DNA of 64,000 bases from Lachnospiraceae bacterium (GTDB lineage: Bacteria; Bacillota; Clostridia; Lachnospirales; Lachnospiraceae). The notes beneath the pieces are model-generated. The model made no database searches and was not told where the DNA came from. It saw nothing but the letters and a program-made list of their open reading frames with translations. The position numbers and the translations under genes are program-made. The stretch lies in assembly GCA_022794255.1 (NCBI GenBank), contig JAAWEL010000089.1, forward strand, positions 24,757 through 88,756, given 5' to 3'. Each line of letters begins with the position of its first letter. Position 1 is the first letter of the stretch. Of this stretch, positions 16,848 to 24,729 are shown one piece after another.

Positions 16848-18494
16848 CTATCCCAAATCGCTCCTGCTATCCGCACCATCTGCACTAGTGATTTTTCCTT
16901 CCGAGAGAACAATGGACTCGTTTAAGTCAACCACCTGGTAATGAAGCCCATGATGCTGTGAAAGCCTCTGATCGTATAGGAGATTCCCAAAAGCCTTATC
17001 TGCCAAGTCTCCAATCTTCCCAGGAATGTGGGAAGCAAATGCCACAACACCATTAAGCATTTTTGTCGTATGTACTTTCCTTCCCCCGGCTGACGCAATG
17101 ATTCTGACTAACTCAGATGTATCCGAGTATTGTGCATTCTGAGGAAAATACACGCCACCCTCCCCCGATAATACCAGCAAGCACAAAAACTCGCACAAAT
17201 TATCAATATAAAGCATCGATCGCTGATTATTCACATCAGGAAAAAACGGAAGCTTTTTGGCCAGCTTTGAAAGCGCCGGATAATTTCCCTTACTCCCTCT
17301 CCCATATATCATAGGCGGGCGAAGCACCGCCACATGGAACCTGTCATCTCCCAACTTTCTCACGCCCTGATCTGCTTTCCATTTACTATCCCCATAAAAA
17401 TTAGCTGGCGATGGAATTGTGGTTTCATCAATCACTTTTTTCTTTCCATAGGGCGCCGAATCCCCATACACAATGATAGAACTCATAAGAATAAACTGTT
17501 TTACTCCACTTTCCTTCGCTATTTTTGCTGTTTCAATTGCAAGCTCTGTATTGACAGCATAATACCTGGCTTTCTCCTCATTCCCTACAGCTCCTATATC
17601 TGCATGGGCAATACCCGCCACATGAAAAACCACATCATAAGAAGAAAAATCAAACGCTCTCCATGAATGTTTCATCATATCGATTGTATCTATTTTAAGT
17701 TTAGGATAGTGAACATTTGCATAAGACTTAAAGCTTTCACCAATATAGCTATTTGCCCCTGTGATTAAAACATTTTTGTGACTTGTTTTATCAATAGAAA
17801 ATCTTTTCTTATATCCATAATCCTCAAATCCAGCGTCTGAATCCTTTAAAGATCTTTTATGCTTTCTTTTTATTGGCATTGTTTTAATCAAATTTCTCCC
17901 TTTGTACCGCTCCTCCCCTAAAAGCACTACTCCGATTGTACGGATCAGAATCCTGATATCCAATAGCAAAGAAAAATGTTCCACATAATATACATCCAGG
18001 CGATATCGATCCTGAAGTTCTAGATAGATATTCCCGCTCACCTGTGCAAGCCCTGTCATCCCTGGTTTCATATCCAACCGTTTTGCAATAAAAGGTGTAT
18101 AATCTTCCAGAGAAGCAACTCTTTCCGGCCGGGGTCCAACCAAACTCATTTCCCCTTTTAGAACATTAAGAAGCTGAGGCGTTTCATCTAATTTCGTTCG
18201 TCTTAAAAATCCGCCGATTTTCGTGATTCTTCCATCATTCTTTAATACCTCAACCCCTTTTTCCATCTTTTCACTTCCCTGATGCATGGTTCGAAACTTA
18301 TAAATCTTAAATATCCTTTTTTTATATCCAGGCCTGTCCTGTAGGAAAAATATGGGGCCTAGTGAAGTCATTTTAATCAATAATGCAATCAACAGCCAAA
18401 TCGGTAATAAAAACACAATCCCTGTGATCGATACGATTATGTCAAACTCTCTTTTTAATCTTAATTCTCTTTGTTTCTTTCTGCTATATCCCAT
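16848..18494 (-). CDS. fusion of an initiating sugar transferase with an NAD-dependent epimerase/reductase
   Basis: A 548-residue fusion. Residues about 1-200 are a bacterial sugar transferase (polyprenyl-phosphate phosphoglycosyl transferase) with one membrane hairpin, KIYKFRTM, LDETPQLLNVLKGEMSLVGPRP and MKPGMTGLAQVSG. Residues about 235-520 are an extended SDR (NVLITGANSYIGES, MSSIIVYGDS, NFYGDSKWKAD). Such fusions reduce the 4-keto product of a PglF-type dehydratase and load the resulting sugar phosphate onto undecaprenyl phosphate. ATG 18494 overlaps the formyltransferase end and follows AGGA. The operon's PglF-like enzyme fits as substrate supplier. Confidence 0.85.
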   Translation of the reverse strand: MGYSRKKQRELRLKREFDIIVSITGIVFLLPIWLLIALLIKMTSLGPIFFLQDRPGYKKRIFKIYKFRTMHQGSEKMEKGVEVLKNDGRITKIGGFLRRTKLDETPQLLNVLKGEMSLVGPRPERVASLEDYTPFIAKRLDMKPGMTGLAQVSGNIYLELQDRYRLDVYYVEHFSLLLDIRILIRTIGVVLLGEERYKGRNLIKTMPIKRKHKRSLKDSDAGFEDYGYKKRFSIDKTSHKNVLITGANSYIGESFKSYANVHYPKLKIDTIDMMKHSWRAFDFSSYDVVFHVAGIAHADIGAVGNEEKARYYAVNTELAIETAKIAKESGVKQFILMSSIIVYGDSAPYGKKKVIDETTIPSPANFYGDSKWKADQGVRKLGDDRFHVAVLRPPMIYGRGSKGNYPALSKLAKKLPFFPDVNNQRSMLYIDNLCEFLCLLVLSGEGGVYFPQNAQYSDTSELVRIIASAGGRKVHTTKMLNGVVAFASHIPGKIGDLADKAFGNLLYDQRLSQHHGLHYQVVDLNESIVLSEGKITSADGADSRSDLG

Positions 18495-19329
18495 TGTCGC
18501 TCTCTTTTTCCTGAATAATCTCATATTCAATTGGCCGAATATATCCATCTGCTACCTTGATCCCATCAAAATCCCCTTTTTCGGCAGACCAGATTCTCCA
18601 AAGCTCCCTTCCTCGTCTGAAAAATGCCCCCGGATAAGGATGCGTCACCGCACGAATCAATCTCAGGGACTCTTCAACAGACATATGCCCAAATATCTCC
18701 CCGTCCTCCGGCTTACGTTCTGGCCATTCCGTTGCCTCTCGCTCATCCTGTTTGATAAAATCAACCTGCCCTCTTAACAGCCGTTCCCAATTATTTTGTA
18801 TCAATAAGATATGAGCTTCGTTTACTCTCTGATATAATTCCGTTGCGGTTATGGCAGGTTCTAAAGGAATCACTACCTGGTCTATAATATCTCCTGTATC
18901 CACTCCCTCGTCTAAACGGAACAATGTCACTCCTGTCTCGCTTACATTCTTTAAAATCGCCCATGGAATCGATGCACGTCCCCTTCCCTTAGGGAGTAAG
19001 GTCGGATGCATTCCAATACATCCTATCTTTGGCATCTCTAAGACTTCCTTTCCTGCAATCTGAGACCAACCAATGATAAAAAGCCAATCAAGCTCCAGTT
19101 TCCTGCCTATCTGCTCAACAGTTCCGTCATTGATATGTCTGATTTTCACAAGAGGGATTCTATATAAATCAGCAAAACCATCCAGATAGATTCTTCCTGA
19201 CTTATTCCGTGCATACCGATCCTCCAAAGTAAAAATAACCTTCAGCTCACCCCCAAGACGATAAATCTCTTCTATACAACTCATTCCCAACTGGACACAT
19301 GTGACAAAACCAATCCTTTTCATAGCCAC
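18484..19329 (-). CDS. methionyl-tRNA formyltransferase-like sugar N-formyltransferase
   Basis: A 281-residue protein with the formyltransferase catalytic elements: IGCIGMHPTLLPKGRGRAS carries the His of the H-x-x-L-L-P motif, and DEGVDTGDIIDQ carries the Asp. This is the N10-formyl-THF formyltransferase fold found in Fmt, ArnA and sugar formyltransferases. The size and cluster position argue for an amino-sugar target and against initiator tRNA. The neighbouring PIG-L deacetylase could expose the amine that is formylated. It overlaps both neighbours (10-11 bases). Confidence 0.82.
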   Translation of the reverse strand: MAMKRIGFVTCVQLGMSCIEEIYRLGGELKVIFTLEDRYARNKSGRIYLDGFADLYRIPLVKIRHINDGTVEQIGRKLELDWLFIIGWSQIAGKEVLEMPKIGCIGMHPTLLPKGRGRASIPWAILKNVSETGVTLFRLDEGVDTGDIIDQVVIPLEPAITATELYQRVNEAHILLIQNNWERLLRGQVDFIKQDEREATEWPERKPEDGEIFGHMSVEESLRLIRAVTHPYPGAFFRRGRELWRIWSAEKGDFDGIKVADGYIRPIEYEIIQEKESDNGI

Positions 19330-20012
19330 TCCTTATCAATTCTGCGAAACACACTTTCAAATGCCTCTGCATATTCCAAGCCACATTGGGCTCCCCGAAA
19401 AGCAGCCAGCCCTCTTAAAGCTTCCTGGCTTCTGGGATGAGGGTAATCTCTCATTACTCCTTTATATCTGGACAGTGCCTCAATCTTTTTTACAAGGCAC
19501 TTCTCTCCAATCCCTATAAATGTGTTTGGTCTAAATAGGTTTTCGCTGCTGTTTAAAGCCCACTCAGTAGCTGACGGGACCTCCATAAACAAAAAATCTC
19601 TCAAAGGACGAATGTCCTTGCGCCTTTGAAACATTCTAACTGCCGCCTGACAGGCTAGGGATGTTTGGACATGATCATTATTTAAATCAGATGGGTGATG
19701 GGTAAATATAACATCTGCTTTTGTCTGAACAATCGCCTTCTCTATGAACTGCACCAATTCCAAATGAGGAATGGTATTAAACTGAATATTGGGAAAATCG
19801 CCATAGATTACTTCCTGAATCCCCAAAAGACCCGCGCTTTCCTCTGTATCTCTTTGCAGTTCCATCACACTGGGACGAAAATTTCTGGCCTCTGCTTGTG
19901 AACACATAATACATACATGAACCCTGTTTTTCTCTTGTGCAAGCTTACAAATGGTTCCGCCTGCTCCCAATACCTCATCATCCGGATGGGCTACCACAAT
20001 TAAATATGACAT
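19320..20012 (-). CDS. PIG-L family N-acetylglucosamine deacetylase
   Basis: A 230-residue zinc-dependent deacetylase of the PIG-L/MshB family: VVAHPDDEVLGAGG (the AHPDDE metal motif) near the N-terminus and THHPSDLNNDH (the HPxDxxxDH motif) about 110 residues in. It removes an acetyl group from an N-acetylated sugar, nucleotide sugar or lipid-linked sugar. Placed directly before the formyltransferase with a 10-base overlap, the pair could replace N-acetyl with N-formyl. That pairing is inference. Confidence 0.85.
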   Translation of the reverse strand: MSYLIVVAHPDDEVLGAGGTICKLAQEKNRVHVCIMCSQAEARNFRPSVMELQRDTEESAGLLGIQEVIYGDFPNIQFNTIPHLELVQFIEKAIVQTKADVIFTHHPSDLNNDHVQTSLACQAAVRMFQRRKDIRPLRDFLFMEVPSATEWALNSSENLFRPNTFIGIGEKCLVKKIEALSRYKGVMRDYPHPRSQEALRGLAAFRGAQCGLEYAEAFESVFRRIDKEWL

Positions 20013-20059
20013 ATTCCTCTCCTATGTCTGATTTTAATTTTTCATCTCTTTAAATATTT

Positions 20060-22126
20060 TTAGTTTTTGTTTGGCTGATAGGTGGGAATAATGGATTTGA
20101 CCAGCTCTCGGATATCCCCAGTCTCCCCATAACTGACATTCATCAGTTCTTTCATCTGCAGCAAAAACCAATCGGTATCAAAGGGAATGGGAGCCCCTAT
20201 ATGGATCAAATGGTTGGGAGTGGTTTTCATCCCTTCCTCCTCCATTAGCTTTTCCTCATACAGTTTCTCTCCTGGCCTTAGCCCTACATACTCAATCTTT
20301 ATATCCACATCCGGCTTGAATCCTGAAAGCTTAATCAGATTCTTTGCCAATGCATCAATCTTCACCGGCTCTCCCATATCCAACACAAAGATCTCTCCAC
20401 CTTTGGCATAGGTTCCTGCCTGTAAAACAAGACTTACTGCCTCCGAAATAGTCATAAAGTAACGGACAATATCCGGATGGGTCACAGTCACTGGCCCGCC
20501 GGCAGCAATCTGCTTCTTAAAAAACGGAATTACCGATCCATTGCTTCCCAGCACATTTCCGAACCGCACGGCCACAAATTCCGTTTTTGCGGGTATGTTT
20601 TTTTTAATTATATTTCTCATACTGCCGTCTTCGTCATTGCTATGGGCATAAAGAACCGGTAGCTCCCCTGCCTTACCTGCCTTGATCTTCTCGTCAAAAG
20701 TCTGAATCACCATCTCACACAAACGCTTACTGGCACCCATAATATTAGTCGGGTTCACCGCCTTGTCCGTGCTGATAAGTACAAATCTCTCACACCCATT
20801 CATCATTGCTGCATAAGCAGTTTTATAAGTACCAATTGCATTATTCTTAATAGCCTCCCTTGGGCTATCCTCCATCAAAGGCACGTGCTTATGCGCCGCT
20901 GCATGATACACTACCTCTGGTCTATATGTGGCAAAGACGCTGTTAATTCTCCGGCTGTCCCGTACAGAGCCAATCAATACTTCTAAGTTTAGGTCCGGAT
21001 GCTTAGCCCGCAGCTCCTGCTGAATCTCATAGGCGTTATTTTCATACACATCAAAAATAATTAATTGTCTGGGATTATGTCTGGCAATCTGACGACACAA
21101 TTCACTCCCAATAGAACCTCCTCCGCCTGTCACCAAAGTGGTTTTTCCGTTTAAATACTGAAAAACATCTTCCAGGTTCGCCTTGATTGGCTCTCTCCCT
21201 AAAAGATCCTCGATGGCAACCTTTTTCATATCACTGATGGTGATCTCCCCATTGGCCAGCTGATAAATGCCAGGCAAAATCTTCAACTCACATCCCGTCT
21301 CCTTACAGATGTCCAAAATATCCCTTTTTTGTTCTGCACTGGCACTAGGAATGGCAATCAGTATTTTCTCAATATGGTATTTCTCCACGCTCTTAAGAAT
21401 ATCCTCACGTCCGCCTACAATAGGCACCCCATCAATGAAACGATTCCACTTGTCCAAATTGTCATCAATAATACAATATACATGTTCAATACTCTCTTTT
21501 GCCTCATGCAGATCCCGGAGAATCATTTGTCCCGCTGCTCCGGCGCCAATCAACAATACTCGTTTGGCATATGCCAGATCATTCTCTCTCCTTTTCAATC
21601 CCCACATAAGAATAATAAAACGGTAAGAAAAACGAACAGACAGCAGCAAAACCGCCTGCAGCATCACACCAAAAGCATAATAAAACAGAGGCATCCGGTA
21701 AATGCCTCCTTGTAGAACAACTTGGCAGGTAATGGTAACACCAACTATGTGGAAAATCGAAACAATCACAACAGAAGCCAGTATCCTAGCCAATTCATTA
21801 TAGCTTGCAAACCGCCAAATACTTTTGTACAGCCGAAAATAGGAAAATACCGCCACGCAAAACAACGAATAAAAAGGTGCAAATTTAAAAAACGGTTCCA
21901 AATAAGTATTTGGTATCATACTGTACTGACAATCAAACCGGAACCACAAAGCAAGAAAAAATGACACATTCACCGCCCCTATATCATATAAAAGCAGCAC
22001 AAAATCCATCACCTGTAAATTTCCTTTTAGGAATCCCTTTTTTTCATAATTATTTATCCCTGATTTATTAAAATCAAAGTTCTCCAAATCATCGGTTCCC
22101 CGCTCATTCATTTCCGAATTATTCAT
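20060..22126 (-). CDS. PglF/CapD-like UDP-sugar 4,6-dehydratase, membrane form
   Basis: A 688-residue protein with four N-terminal membrane segments (about residues 25-170), a first Rossmann domain (VLLIGAGAAGQMI) and a C-terminal SDR domain (TTLVTGGGGSIGSELCRQI, later STDKAVNPTNIMGASKRLCE). It would convert UDP-GlcNAc to the 4-keto-6-deoxy sugar that starts many surface glycans. It is closely similar over most of its length to the protein at 48610-50619 at the head of operon 2, so the two heads are paralogous. The gene starts 45 bases after the second NusG-like gene. Confidence 0.9.
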   Translation of the reverse strand: MNNSEMNERGTDDLENFDFNKSGINNYEKKGFLKGNLQVMDFVLLLYDIGAVNVSFFLALWFRFDCQYSMIPNTYLEPFFKFAPFYSLFCVAVFSYFRLYKSIWRFASYNELARILASVVIVSIFHIVGVTITCQVVLQGGIYRMPLFYYAFGVMLQAVLLLSVRFSYRFIILMWGLKRRENDLAYAKRVLLIGAGAAGQMILRDLHEAKESIEHVYCIIDDNLDKWNRFIDGVPIVGGREDILKSVEKYHIEKILIAIPSASAEQKRDILDICKETGCELKILPGIYQLANGEITISDMKKVAIEDLLGREPIKANLEDVFQYLNGKTTLVTGGGGSIGSELCRQIARHNPRQLIIFDVYENNAYEIQQELRAKHPDLNLEVLIGSVRDSRRINSVFATYRPEVVYHAAAHKHVPLMEDSPREAIKNNAIGTYKTAYAAMMNGCERFVLISTDKAVNPTNIMGASKRLCEMVIQTFDEKIKAGKAGELPVLYAHSNDEDGSMRNIIKKNIPAKTEFVAVRFGNVLGSNGSVIPFFKKQIAAGGPVTVTHPDIVRYFMTISEAVSLVLQAGTYAKGGEIFVLDMGEPVKIDALAKNLIKLSGFKPDVDIKIEYVGLRPGEKLYEEKLMEEEGMKTTPNHLIHIGAPIPFDTDWFLLQMKELMNVSYGETGDIRELVKSIIPTYQPNKN

Positions 22127-22171
22127 CTTATCCTCATCATTCTAATACAACATTACACAAACATCTTAAGA

Positions 22172-22750
22172 TTAATGCAACGCTATACCAGACATTTCCA
22201 CGGAAATCTCTGTATTTTCATACAGAAGCTTCCGCTCAGCATCCTCCTTCAGCATAATTCCTAACACAATCGCCTGATCCTCCCCCCATAATCTGTGGCG
22301 GATCATGGCATATCTCTTTTTAAATTGGTATTTTTCAATTTGTTCCCTGCAAATCCCCAAAGGCTCTGAAATCCTGCAAACCTGCCCCTGCTCATTCTTC
22401 AAAACATAGGAAAGTTTGACCATATGATCTTCCCCGGATATTTTTTTCAAAAATTCCCCGTCTTCTTTCATCATAGGAAGGATTGTCAGATTTTTGCAGG
22501 CAAGCAGATTTGCAATAGCTGGAATCTGTTCAAAACGTTTAATAAGAAAGCCCTGCTCTTCACAGGTAAGAAACACACATCCAGGAAACAAGGGTTCCAC
22601 ATGAACAACACTTCTCTGTTGTTTTCTCCATATCCGCTCCTGATAAATCACAAAACATTCATTATATAGAAAGGAAGGAACAGTTCTGGTAATCTCATTT
22701 ACCAGTTCTTTTTCTTTTCCCACCCATGTTTTTAACAAATACCACCGCAT
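22172..22750 (-). CDS. NusG-family antiterminator paralogue, NGN-KOW form (LoaP/UpxY type), operon 1
   Basis: A 192-residue protein with an NGN domain (MRWYLLKTWVGKEKELVNEI, VEPLFPGCVFLT, FEQIPAIANLL) and a KOW-like domain in the last third (ISEPLGICREQIEKYQFKK). This matches specialised NusG paralogues that ride with RNA polymerase through one long operon. It is the shorter of two paralogues at the head of operon 1 and pairs with the 188-residue protein at 50653-51219. Two NusG paralogues per operon is unusual. One might antiterminate and the other modulate it, but no evidence decides this. Confidence 0.82.
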   Translation of the reverse strand: MRWYLLKTWVGKEKELVNEITRTVPSFLYNECFVIYQERIWRKQQRSVVHVEPLFPGCVFLTCEEQGFLIKRFEQIPAIANLLACKNLTILPMMKEDGEFLKKISGEDHMVKLSYVLKNEQGQVCRISEPLGICREQIEKYQFKKRYAMIRHRLWGEDQAIVLGIMLKEDAERKLLYENTEISVEMSGIALH

Positions 22751-22835
22751 TGGATATTCCCTCCTCTCTTGTCTGCTGACTGTTCATCGATTATAGTCGG
22801 CACACGGATCCTTCCCTGCAGAAATAAGGAGGAAG

Positions 22836-23612
22836 TCAGCACCCACGTTTGCGCAAAATTTCCGCTGGTATCTCAATCGTCATATTTTGCCCCAAAAGGT
22901 ATACGCCGACTTTTACCATATGATTCTTCACCTCATAAACCACTCCGGGCATTCCTTCAAAGGCTCCGCTAATTACCACAACGGAATTTCCCGGAAAGAA
23001 TACGGGCAATCCTTTTTTTGCCTCCGGCTCCTCATGGATTCTATATTGCTCCGGCACCTGAATTGGTGCCTCCACCTTCCCGTAGCGCAGCTCCTGCCGA
23101 ATATCTTCATCCAGAACAATCCCCAGCAAAACAGTTTTCTCTTCTCCCAAAATCCTCAATCGTACAATCACGTGTCTTTTTCCAAATCGGCAACGGACAA
23201 TCCCGGTAACACAAGCCTTCAATGGTCCTGTTACCTGGCGAATATTTCCCTTTTCATCAGTTGACAAATAAGAAAGGCGGATCACATGATCATCACTCAT
23301 GATTCTTTTCAAAAATGCTTCTTCTTCCTTCTCAACAGTAAGGAAAAAAGATTCGTCATCTGCCATCATTTTTGACATGGCCGGAATCTGCTTCAAACAA
23401 AAAAACAGAGCCTCCGGCTCTTTGGATGTAATAAATACATATCCTGGAAATGCCCGCTTTACATGAACAAAATTTTTCTGCTGTCTTCGCCAAAGTTGCT
23501 CATGATAAACTACGAAACATTCTTCATACAAATAGGAGGGCACGATTTTTTGTATCAGACCTATCACCTTTTCTTCTTCACCAGTTCTTGTCTGAAGTAC
23601 ATACCATCGCAT
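22836..23612 (-). CDS. LoaP-like NusG paralogue with two KOW-like domains, operon 1 leader gene
   Basis: A 258-residue protein: NGN domain at about 1-110 (MRWYVLQTRTGEEEKVIGLI, VKRAFPGYVFITS), a first KOW-like domain at about 125-180 (VTGPLKACVTGIVRCRFGKR) and a second at about 205-255 (GNSVVVISGAFEGMPGVVYEV). NusG proper has only one KOW, so the extra one is notable. It is the first gene after the invertible cassette and the conserved leader, which is the position of UpxY in Bacteroides and LoaP in Firmicutes. It probably lets polymerase read the more than 23 kb of operon 1. Confidence 0.85.
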   Translation of the reverse strand: MRWYVLQTRTGEEEKVIGLIQKIVPSYLYEECFVVYHEQLWRRQQKNFVHVKRAFPGYVFITSKEPEALFFCLKQIPAMSKMMADDESFFLTVEKEEEAFLKRIMSDDHVIRLSYLSTDEKGNIRQVTGPLKACVTGIVRCRFGKRHVIVRLRILGEEKTVLLGIVLDEDIRQELRYGKVEAPIQVPEQYRIHEEPEAKKGLPVFFPGNSVVVISGAFEGMPGVVYEVKNHMVKVGVYLLGQNMTIEIPAEILRKRGC

Positions 23613-23685
23613 AACCTATATCTCCTTCCTCTCATCCACAAATCCGATCACGTTTCTGGAGCGAATCCATCGATAGTTAAAATGA

Positions 23686-23826
23686 GCAAGCTTCGCCATT
23701 TCCCGATTATTGAAATCAATAACCCAGACCATCAATACTATGGCAGACCATAGTCAATATAACCCCTTTCCGGAAAATGCAGTCTCCAGGCTCACTATTT
23801 TCCTTCCCGGTTTTGTCCAAAATAAA
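23686..23826 (-). promoter_or_regulatory. conserved operon 1 leader (candidate structured antiterminator RNA)
   Basis: The untranslated region between the cassette and the first loaP-like gene shares several blocks with the operon 2 leader. One block, at about 23758-23826, begins on the RNA with AACCGGGAAGG and ends GGAAAGGGGUUAUA. Next comes a hairpin (23737-23754) with stem ACUAUGG/CCAUAGU, then UCUGGGUUA (23720-23728), then UAAUCGGGAAAUGGCGAAGC (within 23686-23709). The hairpin position is conserved while its stem sequence is entirely different in operon 2, a covariation sign of selected RNA structure. It is probably recognised by the LoaP-like protein or polymerase. Confidence 0.65.
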
Positions 23827-23895
23827 TAGCCATATGATTTTCATTCTCTTTTCAGATATAAAGCAAAGAAAACCCACGGCCCTGATCTTGTTCAA

Positions 23896-23935
23896 TGCAA
23901 CACAATTGGAAATTGTGTTGCACTGAGAGTTACTT
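23896..23935 (+). repeat. cassette 1 left inverted repeat
   Basis: A 40-bp repeat identical to the reverse complement of 24730-24769. Its core is palindromic, with arms CAACACAAT and ATTGTGTTG flanking the 5-bp spacer TGGAA. This is the expected build of a tyrosine-recombinase crossover site: two recombinase-binding arms and a strand-exchange spacer. Confidence 0.9.
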
Positions 23936-24015
23936 AAAATATTAGTAAATATCAGGAAATAATCTTGACAAGGTAGATACAGTCAAATAGCAAAAGAATA
24001 GGAAGATACCTCAAT

Positions 24016-24594
24016 ATGCAAAAAACACATCCTATCAAAGATGCAAAAGACATTCAAAAACTAAAGCAATATTATTTAGACAGACAGCAAATACGGAATT
24101 ATACTCTTATCACTCTTGGGATAAATACTTCACTGCGAATTGGAGATCTACTGCTTTTAAAATGGGAAAATGTTTATGATTTTTGTAATCGATGTTACTA
24201 CAAACATTTGAAAGTCTGTGAACAGAAAACAGGGAAGAATACCCTGATTGCCTTGAACAGAGAATCTTTGTTAGCTCTGAAAAGTTTGAAAGAATCTATA
24301 TCCCCTGTATTAGAAAAAGATTATTTATTTAAGAGCAGAGAAGGAATAAACCGCCCTATCTGCCGTACACAGGCATTCCGCATTATCAAAAAAGCGGCTG
24401 ATTCGCTTCATATCGAAGGAACCATCAGTTGCCATTCTCTCCGGAAAACCTTTGGCTATCATGCCTGGCGAAAGGGGGTTCCACCTGCTGTTATCATGAC
24501 TATTTACAATCATTCCTCTATGGAAGTCACGAAGCGTTACCTGTCCATCGACCAAGATGACAAAGATCAGGTCTTTTTGGAATTAAATCTGTAA
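24016..24594 (+). CDS. Fim-type tyrosine recombinase (DNA invertase) of cassette 1
   Basis: A 192-residue site-specific recombinase made of the catalytic domain only, the size of FimB/FimE/MrpI. All catalytic residues are visible: Arg41 (TSLRIGD), Lys71 (EQKTGK), His140 and Arg143 (CHSLRKTFGYHAW), His166 (YNHSS) and the nucleophile Tyr175 (KRYLSID). The gene lies inside the inverted repeats, so it flips with the cassette. A TTGACA at 23965-23970 may belong to its own promoter. It is similar along its whole length to the enzyme at 52293-52871. It should catalyse inversion between the 40-bp repeats. Confidence 0.92.
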   Translation: MQKTHPIKDAKDIQKLKQYYLDRQQIRNYTLITLGINTSLRIGDLLLLKWENVYDFCNRCYYKHLKVCEQKTGKNTLIALNRESLLALKSLKESISPVLEKDYLFKSREGINRPICRTQAFRIIKKAADSLHIEGTISCHSLRKTFGYHAWRKGVPPAVIMTIYNHSSMEVTKRYLSIDQDDKDQVFLELNL

Positions 24595-24653
24595 AGCAGC
24601 TGTCTGGCCTGAATGAACCATTACTCAGTAAAAAAATTCTTAAGAAAATTCCT

Positions 24654-24681
24654 CCTGTTTTTCCAGAAAATCTTAACCCTT
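24654..24681 (+). promoter_or_regulatory. 28-bp box upstream of the invertible promoter, identical in both cassettes
   Basis: This box reads CCTGTTTTTCCAGAAAATCT followed by TAACCCTT and is identical base for base to 52895-52922. It lies about 15 bases before the -35 element. The recombinase genes on one side have diverged, so perfect conservation here suggests a binding site for a shared activator, repressor or accessory factor. Confidence 0.6.
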
Positions 24682-24696
24682 TCACCAGAAAAGAAC

Positions 24697-24725
24697 TTGC
24701 ATTAAGAAGGAAAGAGTGCTATGAT
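24697..24725 (+). promoter_or_regulatory. outward sigma-A-type promoter of cassette 1
   Basis: The -35 TTGCAT (24697-24702) and -10 TATGAT (24720-24725) are separated by exactly 17 bases. Transcription would start about 7 bases later, at the edge of the right repeat. The same layout occurs in cassette 2. In this orientation it transcribes rightward, antisense to the 3' end of operon 2. Confidence 0.78.
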
Positions 24726-24729
24726 TACG

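Noticed and set aside
18352-18777. 141-aa plus-strand ORF opposite the formyltransferase and sugar transferase genes
   Set aside because: Overlaps two well-supported genes in antisense and shows no domain.
24325-24555. 76-aa minus-strand ORF inside the cassette 1 recombinase
   Set aside because: Antisense shadow of a gene with complete catalytic motifs. No ribosome site or family signature.
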